Below, in pieces: positions 56,852 to 64,000 of a DNA stretch of 64,000 nucleotides. Each line of letters starts with the position of its first letter. Position 1 is the stretch's first letter. Position numbers and translations under genes: made by a program. The stretch comes from Galbibacter pacificus (lineage in GTDB: Bacteria; Bacteroidota; Bacteroidia; Flavobacteriales; Flavobacteriaceae), in the NCBI RefSeq assembly GCF_029603155.1, contig NZ_JAPMUA010000002.1:682001-746000 (forward strand). Reading direction: 5' to 3'. The notes beneath the pieces are model-generated. The model was given only the letters and a program-made list of their open reading frames with translations, was not told where the DNA came from and made no database searches.

Positions 56852-57910
56852 ATGGCTAGACAAACGAATGCGATAGTAACTTATGAAGATTTAAAATGGA
56901 TGGAAGATAACAATTTGTTATATGCTGACATTCCAACGGTTGCGAGTAAAATGTGTGTTACTAAACAATCACTTATGCTACGTTATGATGGTTTGGTTAT
57001 GTCACTAATAAACGGATATAGTAATAGCCAATTAGTACCATATCAACGAGTTAAACAAGCTGCACGATTTGAAGAAGAAATTGTAAACCATTTAACTTAT
57101 AATGGTGGTTCATTTAATTTAACCGTGTTTAATGGACAAGGTTATTCATGGGCAATTACCGTAAAATATATTAGATATTATCCGCTAGCTAATGTGTGGG
57201 ATGAAGATACAAGTGCTAATTGGTTATCGATAACCCCAACAACTGGTAGTGGAACAGGGGTTAATATAACTTGCAATTATGGTTACAACGATACCATTTA
57301 TGAAAGAAGAATGGAAATAACCATAACAAGTAATGGAACATCTTTTACCACATATGCCTATCAAGATGAAAACCCAGGGGTTGACACAACACCAATGGAT
57401 GTAAGTATTGGTAGTAATGCTGAAAATGCATGTGTTGCTTTTATTAATGAAGCTGGAAGATTACATTATTATATAAAAGATGGTTATACATGGACTGGTG
57501 CTGATAAATTATATGTAAATGTTGAAGGAACTACATTGGCAGATACTGGTTGGTACTCAAATGGTGCATGGGCGAGGTATTGGAACAAAAGCAATCAAAC
57601 ATTCAACGGGTTAACTCAATGTGAAGAAGATAATTCTGAAGGTGGAGGTGGTACACCAACGCCCGATAATAAAACAATATTATTGGTTCAGGACAACCCA
57701 GCAACATCGGCATGTCAAACATGGAACAATACTGGTGCAAGGCAAACATTTTATATCCCCGATGATAAGAACTGGACAAGTACTGGTGTGTTATATGCAA
57801 ATGAAGATGGTTCAACATTGGCTAATACTGGTTGGTACAGTAATGGAACAAGTGCAAGGCTATGGATAAAGGAAAGTAGTAGTTTTATCGATAGTGCATC
57901 TTGCGCATAA
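56852..57910 (+). CDS. virion protein with BACON-like domain and two C-terminal repeats
   Basis: 352 residues. N-terminal helical part (VTYEDLKWMEDNNLLYADIP). Residues about 100-178 fit a BACON domain: WLSITPTTGSGTGVNITCNY followed by RRMEITITSNGTSFTTYAY with the closing Q. Residues about 185-350 are two similar repeats of about 75 residues, each with NxxC-A-F/W, LxVN/LYAN, and the shared TLADTGWYSNG or TLANTGWYSNG. BACON domains occur in phage tail and surface proteins and are thought to bind sugars. Likely an adhesin or tail tip. Follows the fibres directly. Confidence 0.6.
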   Translation: MARQTNAIVTYEDLKWMEDNNLLYADIPTVASKMCVTKQSLMLRYDGLVMSLINGYSNSQLVPYQRVKQAARFEEEIVNHLTYNGGSFNLTVFNGQGYSWAITVKYIRYYPLANVWDEDTSANWLSITPTTGSGTGVNITCNYGYNDTIYERRMEITITSNGTSFTTYAYQDENPGVDTTPMDVSIGSNAENACVAFINEAGRLHYYIKDGYTWTGADKLYVNVEGTTLADTGWYSNGAWARYWNKSNQTFNGLTQCEEDNSEGGGGTPTPDNKTILLVQDNPATSACQTWNNTGARQTFYIPDDKNWTSTGVLYANEDGSTLANTGWYSNGTSARLWIKESSSFIDSASCA

Positions 57911-57942
57911 ATAATAAATGAAAAAAGAATATAAATTAAAAA

Positions 57943-58194
57943 ATGAATAATACCGTAGATATATGGCAATGGTTAGTGCAACAAGCCCCAGTTGTTGTTG
58001 TGATGGGAGTGGCAATTTATTATTTGGCAAAAAAATTAACAAAAGCTGAAGATGATAAAGATACGCTGGCTAAGGATGTAATTAGATTAACTGCCATATG
58101 GGAAGAAAGATTAAACGATTCAAAAGAAGCTGACAAAGAAATATTAAATGTATTGCTTCAAATCAAAGAAATCGTTCAAAAAAATAATAGATAA
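57943..58194 (+). CDS. holin-like membrane protein
   Basis: 83 residues: a hydrophobic helix near the N-terminus (WLVQQAPVVVVMGVAIYYLA) followed by a charged coiled-coil tail (EDDKDTLAKDVIRLTAIWEERL). Size, topology and its position just ahead of the lysozyme make it the holin candidate. Its first 34 residues are near-identical to the head of the LRR protein at 41731-42150, also at DNA level. Coiled-coil part resembles BhlA/UviB-type holins. Confidence 0.65.
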   Translation: MNNTVDIWQWLVQQAPVVVVMGVAIYYLAKKLTKAEDDKDTLAKDVIRLTAIWEERLNDSKEADKEILNVLLQIKEIVQKNNR

Positions 58195-58195
58195 A

Positions 58196-58366
58196 ATGAA
58201 AAAGTTTTTGATGAAATTAAATACAATATTGAAAAAAAATTATTGCAATAAAAACTATTGCGATGCCCAATTAAAATTAAATGAAATTAAAAATAAATTG
58301 GAAATAAAATACAATATGAAATATAACGAGCTTGTTAATGTGGAACTTATAAATGAGGATAAATAA
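58196..58366 (+). CDS. small Lys/Asn-rich protein in the lysis cluster
   Basis: 56 residues (MKKFLMKLNTILKKNYCNKN...), basic, with two Cys in YCNKNYCDAQ, no membrane helix strong enough to call. Lies between holin and lysozyme and overlaps the lysozyme start by 14 bases, so it is cotranslated with the lysis genes; an Rz-like or accessory role is possible, not shown. Confidence 0.5.
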   Translation: MKKFLMKLNTILKKNYCNKNYCDAQLKLNEIKNKLEIKYNMKYNELVNVELINEDK

Positions 58367-58802
58367 TGATGGGGTTAATTTTATTTTAAGGTATGAGGGT
58401 TATAGTAGTACCCCCTATTTATGCCCAGCAGGAGTGCCAACAATTGGTTATGGAAATACTTATTATCCTGACGGCAGAAAAGTTACAATGAAAGACAAAA
58501 GAATAAATAAATTTAAGGCAAAAGACATGTTTTTTGTGGTTGTGAAGAAATATGAAGATGCGGTTAATAATAAGGTAACCACTACCCTAACCCAAAACCA
58601 ATTTAATGCATTGGTAAGCTTTTGTTACAATGTTGGCATACATGCATTTTCATTATCAACATTGTTAAAAAAAGTCAATAAAGATTGTTATGATATTACC
58701 ATAATAGATGAATTCTTAAGATGGAACAAAGCAAAAGGGAAAGTTATTGAAGGATTAAAAAACAGGAGAAAAGAAGAAGCAGCATTTTACTTTACACCAT
58801 AA
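58353..58802 (+). CDS. phage lysozyme (GH24 endolysin)
   Basis: A 149-residue muramidase that breaks peptidoglycan at lysis. Catalytic Glu is in RYEGYSS (about residue 14); the next catalytic position is Cys in YLCPAGVPTIGYGNT (Glu-Cys-Thr triad, a common phage variant of Glu-Asp-Thr), with TIGYG. The rest includes LTQNQFNALVSFCYNVG, conserved across the family. No signal or SAR helix, so it depends on the holin. Confidence 0.92.
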   Translation: MRINNDGVNFILRYEGYSSTPYLCPAGVPTIGYGNTYYPDGRKVTMKDKRINKFKAKDMFFVVVKKYEDAVNNKVTTTLTQNQFNALVSFCYNVGIHAFSLSTLLKKVNKDCYDITIIDEFLRWNKAKGKVIEGLKNRRKEEAAFYFTP

Positions 58803-58833
58803 ATTAAATTACTCATACATATAACCGTTATAC

Positions 58834-58858
58834 AATGCCCCATAAAGGGCATTTTTTT
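58834..58858 (+). terminator. terminator after the lysis genes
   Basis: AATGCCC and GGGCATT form a 7-base stem with a 6-base loop, then TTTTTT. Confidence 0.8.
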
Positions 58859-58925
58859 ATTTCCATACTTAACATTTTAACCCATATAGCGCATAATAAT
58901 AATAGCAAAACAAATGAAGTAATAT

Positions 58926-59432
58926 ATGGCAACCAAACAGCAAACAACTTGGATTCCAGCGATGAGGGATGTAATTGAAAATGAAGATTTAACCTTTCTT
59001 AATAAAAAAGAAATATGGTTTTTAACCAATAAAAGATTGCCCAAAGAAGATAAAATTGCATGGGATACCTTCGACAATTGGAGTAAAGGGAGAGCAATTA
59101 ATATGAATGATGAAATTGGCAGGACGATTCAAGACATGTTATTGGAAGCCGATATAAGAATGAAGCAGAGTATTGGTAAAAAGATGTTGGACAAAAGCAC
59201 AGAAAGAAGTTGGCAAAAAATGGCTTGGCTATTGGAGAGGAAATACAAAGAGTTTAACAATAAAGTTATCCAATTACCACAACATGCACCACAGATATTT
59301 ATTGATGCGAGAAATAGCAAAGATGAAGATATGATAAATAATATACTAAATGGTGGTTTGTTAAAGGATGCCAAGCCAATTGCCCAACTAAAAGAAAATA
59401 ATAACGAAAATGATAATGATAATGATAGTTGA
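58926..59432 (+). CDS. terminase small subunit
   Basis: A 168-residue protein with an N-terminal DNA-binding-type helix pair (MRDVIENEDLTFLNKKEIWF), a central block typical of small terminases (ERSWQKMAWLLERKYKEFN), and an Asp/Asn-rich tail. It overlaps the large-subunit start. It recognises the packaging site and starts cutting. Assignment by position before the large subunit and the helical motif. Confidence 0.7.
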   Translation: MATKQQTTWIPAMRDVIENEDLTFLNKKEIWFLTNKRLPKEDKIAWDTFDNWSKGRAINMNDEIGRTIQDMLLEADIRMKQSIGKKMLDKSTERSWQKMAWLLERKYKEFNNKVIQLPQHAPQIFIDARNSKDEDMINNILNGGLLKDAKPIAQLKENNNENDNDNDS

Positions 59433-60598
59433 AAATAACCACGGCATTCAGGAAGATAAATGAACTAAAAGGTAATATAAGGGTTGTGCAAGGCTCGGCA
59501 GGGAGTAGCAAAACTTATTCAATATTACAACTACTTATTTTAACTGCTATACAAAATAGGAATAGTACGCTGGTTAGTATAGTTAGTGAGAGCATGCCAC
59601 ACCTTAAAAGGGGTGCAATGCGTGACTTTGTTAACATATTAACCGAAATGGGATTATACAATGAAAAACAACACAATAAAACTGAAAATAGATATAGGTT
59701 AGGAAGAACAAGATTTGAATTTTTTGGTGCAAATGAACCATCAAAACTAAGGGGTGCGAGAAGGGATATATTATTTGTCAATGAAGCAAACAATATAAGT
59801 GAAGAAGCATTTCATCAATTACAGATGAGAACAAGAACTTTAACCTTTTTGGATTTTAACCCATCGCATTTAACATATATACGGGATTTGATTGAAGATG
59901 ATAAATCAAATTTTGTAATTCTTAATTATTTGGACAACGAATATTTACCTGAAAATACGATACAATATTATCAGGATAAAATAAAGAAAGCTGAAAATGG
60001 TAGTGAGTATTGGAAAAATTGGGTAAAGGTATATGTATATGGAATAGAAGGGCAAATTGAGGGTGCAATATTTACCAACTGGAAAGAAATAGACAGATTG
60101 CCCGATGATGCAAAACTGTTGGCTTGTGGCTTGGATTTTGGATTTGCAAATGATGAATGTGCCGTTAGTGCATTATACCAATATGATGGGGAATATATAA
60201 TTGATGAAATCATTTACCAAAAGGGATTATTGAATAATGAACTGGCAAAATTATTAATCCAAAAGGGGTTAAAAAACACAATCATTTATGCGGATTCAGC
60301 CGAACCAAAATCTATAAAAGAATTGAATACATATGGTTTAAATGTTGTACCAGTTAAGAAAGGAAAAGACAGCGTTAATTATGGAATTAATTTGATGCAA
60401 CAAACATCCTTTAGGGTGGTTAATTCGGCGGTTAATTTAATCAAAGAATTAAACAACTATACATGGGCTAAAACAAGGAATGGGGAAAGGTTAAACATAC
60501 CAATTGATAATTATAACCACTTAATAGATAGTATAAGATATATATATCTAATGAGAATGGGAAAAAAACAACATTTCGGATTAAAAATGGTTGGATAA
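59429..60598 (+). CDS. terminase large subunit
   Basis: A 389-residue packaging ATPase-nuclease. Walker A RVVQGSAGSSKTYSILQL (about residues 19-35), Walker B DILFVNEANNISEEAF, coupling motif LTFLDFNPSH, and nuclease motifs CGLDFGFANDECAVS, ADSAEPKSIKELN and a final Asp motif in IDNYNHLIDSIRY. Matches the PBSX-type terminase family. Starts at TTG 59429; an ATG seven bases upstream is out of frame. Coupled to the small subunit. Confidence 0.95.
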   Translation: MKITTAFRKINELKGNIRVVQGSAGSSKTYSILQLLILTAIQNRNSTLVSIVSESMPHLKRGAMRDFVNILTEMGLYNEKQHNKTENRYRLGRTRFEFFGANEPSKLRGARRDILFVNEANNISEEAFHQLQMRTRTLTFLDFNPSHLTYIRDLIEDDKSNFVILNYLDNEYLPENTIQYYQDKIKKAENGSEYWKNWVKVYVYGIEGQIEGAIFTNWKEIDRLPDDAKLLACGLDFGFANDECAVSALYQYDGEYIIDEIIYQKGLLNNELAKLLIQKGLKNTIIYADSAEPKSIKELNTYGLNVVPVKKGKDSVNYGINLMQQTSFRVVNSAVNLIKELNNYTWAKTRNGERLNIPIDNYNHLIDSIRYIYLMRMGKKQHFGLKMVG

Positions 60599-61161
60599 TG
60601 GATTTAAAAAGATACACATTTAAAGAGTTTTTAAGCCTATCTGATGAATCTATTATTGATAGTTATCTGTTTGTATTGGAAGCATTAAAACCTCTTAAAA
60701 CGCTAAATAAAAAGCCTTTAAAGGAACTTATAAACCTATCATTTGGAGAGGTGATAAACGCAAAATTAATTTTAACGCAACCAACAAAAGAAGGATTGGT
60801 TGAACTGATTAAAATGGTTAGCAATTTAAAGAAAAAACAAATATATGATTTATCGATATATGATTTTTATGGTGTGTTGAACAACCTAAAGGAGCAAGTA
60901 ATAACCATCAATGAGATGGAAGAAAATAACCTAGTAAGTAAACACACAAGCATAGAATGGGAAATGGTTGATGGAAGTAAAAGACTGTCAAAATATGGGG
61001 TGTTAAACACAATTGACAAATTGGCTAAAGGTGATATTTTAAAATATGAACAAATTGAAAAATTGCCTTATCAATTGGTACTATCAAAATTAATGATGGA
61101 CATGGAAAAAAGTGATATAGAGGCGGATATAAATAATATTAAAATGAAAAAAATAGCTTAA
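60598..61161 (+). CDS. hypothetical tail-associated protein
   Basis: 187 residues, helical (MDLKRYTFKEFLSLSDESII; VLSKLMMDMEKSDIEADINN). The C-terminal part contains KGDILKYEQIEKLPYQLVLS, reminiscent of tail assembly chaperones, but no frameshift site was sought successfully. TAATG overlap with the terminase stop. Assigned as structural/assembly by neighbourhood. Confidence 0.5.
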   Translation: MDLKRYTFKEFLSLSDESIIDSYLFVLEALKPLKTLNKKPLKELINLSFGEVINAKLILTQPTKEGLVELIKMVSNLKKKQIYDLSIYDFYGVLNNLKEQVITINEMEENNLVSKHTSIEWEMVDGSKRLSKYGVLNTIDKLAKGDILKYEQIEKLPYQLVLSKLMMDMEKSDIEADINNIKMKKIA

Positions 61162-61168
61162 AAAAAAC

Positions 61169-61588
61169 ATGTACGATTTATTAAAAAATATTGCTCAAAT
61201 AAATAACTGGGAATTTATCTATGGTAGGCAGGACTATCAAAATGTGGAAGATATGTATAATGAAATCGATGATAATAAGGTTAATTTATTTTTGGATTCG
61301 GTTGTAATCGATACATCATTTTCTGAAAGTGGTGTTGAATCAAATACATATTCGGGAAGGTTTCTTTTACTATTATCATCCGATGTTGATGAATTATATG
61401 ATGGTGATGAATCTTCAAAATATCAATCCTATATAAAACCATTAATTGACAACCATTTAACCAAAATCAAAACGATTTTAAGCTGTGGCGATTATGCCAT
61501 AAATACATTTAGGACAACCGAGGTAATTAACTTATTCGACGGGAATTATGATGGTATCATTGTAAACTATAACGTAAGCGAAATATAA
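61169..61588 (+). CDS. tail terminator/completion-type protein
   Basis: 139 residues, acidic, strand-helix pattern (NLFLDSVVIDTSFSESGVES; GRFLLLLSSDVDEL; LFDGNYDGIIVNYNV) that suits small tail completion proteins found between terminase and gp10-like genes. No firm family call. Its neighbour 61596 fits the gp10 type, which supports this reading by order. Confidence 0.4.
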   Translation: MYDLLKNIAQINNWEFIYGRQDYQNVEDMYNEIDDNKVNLFLDSVVIDTSFSESGVESNTYSGRFLLLLSSDVDELYDGDESSKYQSYIKPLIDNHLTKIKTILSCGDYAINTFRTTEVINLFDGNYDGIIVNYNVSEI

Positions 61589-61595
61589 TTATGAA

Positions 61596-62057
61596 TTGGA
61601 AATTTTTGATAACAACAAAATAATTGAAGATGAATTAAATGCCATTAGGGATGACATTTTAACCCTTTATAATAATTCTAACAAAAGAACTTCAGGACAA
61701 TTTGAGAAGGACTTAACAATTGAATTGGGCAACAACATGGGTAGCCTTTTAGGTAACATGACATTGCAAGGGAGAAAAGCAGGAAAACAACCACCCATTG
61801 AAGCCATTGAACAATGGATTGAAGAAAAGGGCATAAAACCATTGGAAGAAAAAATGAGTACTTCCACCCTAGCCTATTTAATTGCAAGAAAAATAGGGCA
61901 AGAAGGTACTGATAAAGAGAATCATTTATATGTGTATGATAAAATTATAACGCCTGACAGAATACAAAGTATAATAGATAGGTTAACCGTATTCAACGCA
62001 CAAATGTTCATAAATGAAGTAACAATAACAATTAAAGAATCATTTAAAAATATATAA
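61596..62057 (+). CDS. HK97 gp10-like tail component
   Basis: 153 residues, with the type's KQPPIEAIEQWIEEKGIKPL and LAYLIARKIGQEGTDKENHL blocks, which recur in gp10-like minor tail/neck proteins. TTG start; ATG five bases upstream is out of frame. Ends with TAATG into the next gene. Position in the tail cluster supports the call. Confidence 0.6.
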   Translation: MEIFDNNKIIEDELNAIRDDILTLYNNSNKRTSGQFEKDLTIELGNNMGSLLGNMTLQGRKAGKQPPIEAIEQWIEEKGIKPLEEKMSTSTLAYLIARKIGQEGTDKENHLYVYDKIITPDRIQSIIDRLTVFNAQMFINEVTITIKESFKNI

Positions 62058-63202
62058 TGGCAACCAATATAATATCACAACCCGAAGGAATAAATAATGT
62101 ATTGTCCGCATATAACAACAGTATAGTTAAATGGGATAATAATACACTTTCAAATATAACATATGGGGAAGTACATACAAGTGTAAGCACATTACCATTT
62201 AAGGTTTATCCAGCCCCTGATGGTACATTTTCAATTAATTTAAAAGATATAATTAAAGTTGAACTTGGTGATGAACCATTTGAAGATAGTATTGAACCTG
62301 ATTTAAGTACTGGTGATTTTATTTATCAGGATCCAAATTTAAAATTAACATTCAATCCAGAATTTAGGGTATGCAATGATAACGCCACATGCCAAGGGCA
62401 ATCCATTGGCTTTAGGTTAATTAAAAGTGCTGAAGATATTCTTGGTTATGTGCAAAAATTAAATGCATCGCCAAATATGTACTTGATGTTACCAAGTGAA
62501 AATAATGTGGATTTTAAAGCAACATATTTTGAGGGTTACCCATTTGATGTTGCATTGTTAAATGTTGAGAACAGCAAAACAATCAAAATTAAAAATGCGA
62601 GTACTGGCATGGAAGTTAGCGAAGCGACAAATGATATAAACGTTAAAAGAATTGTTGTAAGCGATGGTGCATATGATTGGACAAGTGAAGATATATTACC
62701 ACTTACACCAAAACAAAACAAGCTGGAAATATACGTTAACGATGTATTTAAAAATAATTTGGTACTGGATAGGATTGATGCAAAATGCGGTGTATACCTT
62801 AAATGGTTCAATCGTAACGGTGCATACTCATATTGGTTATTTGATAGATTTTATGAAGATATACTTAAGACAAAAACTGATACCAAAAACAAATATTATG
62901 TGGGTTACGAAAATATTGAAAACCTTAATAAAATATATCAAAACGGTAATAAAACAATTGAACGTAGTTATACATTAACAACAACTGTTAGAAAAGAAGA
63001 TTATAAAACAATTGAGAGTTTATACATGTCACCGTTTGTTCAAATGTACATACATCAAACACCATTCAACCAAGTAAGTAATAAAGATTTTATCAATGTT
63101 GAAATAGAAGATAAAAGTTATGTGGTTAGCGAACAAAAAAATGGAAAAATACAAGTTAAAGTAACTATAACGATGCCCGATTTATTTATGCAAAATTATT
63201 AA
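62057..63202 (+). CDS. putative tail protein (large, virion structural)
   Basis: 381 residues, strand-rich, with STLPFKVYPAPDGTFSINLK, KLTFNPEFRVCNDNATCQGQ and YKTIESLYMSPFVQMYIHQT. Resembles conserved virion proteins of Bacteroidota phages whose exact job is not settled; a distal tail role is plausible. TAATG junctions at both ends show tight coupling in the tail operon. Confidence 0.45.
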   Translation: MATNIISQPEGINNVLSAYNNSIVKWDNNTLSNITYGEVHTSVSTLPFKVYPAPDGTFSINLKDIIKVELGDEPFEDSIEPDLSTGDFIYQDPNLKLTFNPEFRVCNDNATCQGQSIGFRLIKSAEDILGYVQKLNASPNMYLMLPSENNVDFKATYFEGYPFDVALLNVENSKTIKIKNASTGMEVSEATNDINVKRIVVSDGAYDWTSEDILPLTPKQNKLEIYVNDVFKNNLVLDRIDAKCGVYLKWFNRNGAYSYWLFDRFYEDILKTKTDTKNKYYVGYENIENLNKIYQNGNKTIERSYTLTTTVRKEDYKTIESLYMSPFVQMYIHQTPFNQVSNKDFINVEIEDKSYVVSEQKNGKIQVKVTITMPDLFMQNY

Positions 63203-64000
63203 TGGTTGAAGAAATATTAATTATTGAAAACAAACAAGTTGATTTAATACCTAAAACGATTACAAGGAACATCCAGCTTAATAATTTGGGGAATGTTACC
63301 AATAAACAATCATCGTATAGCCAATCAATAAAATTGCCCAAAACAACAAAGAATACCAAAATATTTGAATTTCTTGGCGTTGTTGGCAATCAATCAACCG
63401 CACCATACAAAAAATTAAAATGTACCTATTATTGCGGTGGCGTATGCTTGGTTAATGATGGTTATGCCGTTGTTAATGGTACAACCGATATGTATTACAA
63501 CATAGTAATATATAATGGTATTATAACCTTGGCAACAGCATTGCAAGGTAAAACAATGGCAGATTTGGATTATTCTTATGCGAATCACACTTTGAGCGAA
63601 AATAGCTATAAGGATGGTTTATTAAGTGATAATACATTGTATCAATATCCAGTTGTTGATTATTCTGATTGGGAGTACACAAACATCTTTCCAGCAACGG
63701 TACAAATTGACAAGCAATACCCAATGTTAAGGGTAAAACAGCTATTTAAAAATATTTTTACCCAAAGCGATTTAATTGTAACTGGTGATTATATCGATGA
63801 AACCATTGGCAATGATGAGATAACCAATATCACCGATGCATATAATATTACAGATGCTGGTGGTGGTGGCGATACTGCATTGGGTAGTTTTGCCACAAAT
63901 ACAATTACAAAGAACGTAACTGATGGTATTGCCCCAATTCATATTGAAAATGATTTTAATATAACAAGCAACTCATTATCATCCCCATTATCGGTTAGTT
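63202..64000 (+). CDS. putative tail tip/baseplate protein (5' part only)
   Basis: About 266 residues are present before the window ends; no stop is reached. The start overlaps the previous stop (TAATG). Motifs: IQLNNLGNVTNKQSSYSQSI, KNTKIFEFLGVVGNQSTAPY, YKKLKCTYYCGGVCLVNDGY, a pattern I associate with conserved tail-tip proteins of flavobacterial phages. Glycine-rich linker (TDAGGGGDTALGSF). Role is a guess from neighbourhood. Confidence 0.45.
   Translation, partial: MVEEILIIENKQVDLIPKTITRNIQLNNLGNVTNKQSSYSQSIKLPKTTKNTKIFEFLGVVGNQSTAPYKKLKCTYYCGGVCLVNDGYAVVNGTTDMYYNIVIYNGIITLATALQGKTMADLDYSYANHTLSENSYKDGLLSDNTLYQYPVVDYSDWEYTNIFPATVQIDKQYPMLRVKQLFKNIFTQSDLIVTGDYIDETIGNDEITNITDAYNITDAGGGGDTALGSFATNTITKNVTDGIAPIHIENDFNITSNSLSSPLSVS

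Noticed and set aside
1..64000. tRNA or rRNA genes
   Set aside because: None was recognised on either strand by cloverleaf features or conserved sequences.

Overview
The window looks like chromosome from a member of the Bacteroidota, most likely a flavobacterium (family Flavobacteriaceae). It carries two SusC/SusD outer-membrane nutrient-uptake pairs, an ECF sigma/FecR pair, a GH97 glycosidase, a CzcA-CzcC fused efflux protein, DUF6660 and HYC_CC_PP metal-associated small proteins, and TAnnTTTG-type promoter boxes. The left 40 kb has moderate GC; the right 23 kb is much more AT-rich and is a phage genome, most likely a prophage, whose right end lies outside the window.

Left part, 1-14 kb: the 5' end of a dipeptidyl-peptidase IV-like gene, an AraC regulator, a susD/susC pair, an M61 aminopeptidase, a GH97 glycosidase, a palindromic repeat element, katG and a PepSY membrane protein. 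AraC, susCD and GH97 together resemble a small polysaccharide/oligosaccharide utilisation locus. Metal island, 14-32 kb: on the minus strand a CzcCBA-type system (adaptor plus fused pump/outer-membrane factor) followed by a Fur-family regulator; on the plus strand a copper/silver-type operon with HYC_CC_PP, CusA, a TolC-like factor, a DUF3347 protein, an AraC regulator with a metal-binding CxxC head, a CopA-type ATPase, a DUF305 protein and CusB. Second uptake locus, 32-40.3 kb: fecR, susC with a secretin/TonB N-terminal signalling domain, susD, a calcineurin-like phosphoesterase, and an ECF sigma gene at the far end instead of in front of fecR.

Phage region, about 40.9 kb to the window end. 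A leftward early cluster encodes a very unusual replication protein (winged-helix-like N-terminus joined to a family-A DNA polymerase palm), two small leucine-rich-repeat proteins and a small membrane protein. A 570-bp non-coding region beside it holds a three-hairpin leader and a nested repeat structure that looks like a replication origin. Rightward genes start with early genes (two unknowns, an N6-adenine methyltransferase, an LRR protein, a PD-(D/E)XK-type nuclease), then ClpP-like protease/scaffold, capsid, tail tube candidate, portal, connector, two S74 tail fibres, a BACON-type protein, holin, lysozyme, small and large terminase, and tail assembly genes. No integrase, repressor or tRNA attachment site is visible.

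The most notable observations are: (1) the initiator-like/PolA fusion with a missing steric-gate glutamate; (2) its adjacent origin-like nested repeats; (3) a consistent pattern in which every non-ATG start in the phage follows an unusable ATG 5-10 bases upstream; (4) a family of phage LRR mini-proteins, one of which has the holin-like membrane head of the lysis module; and (5) a repeated early-promoter-like motif.
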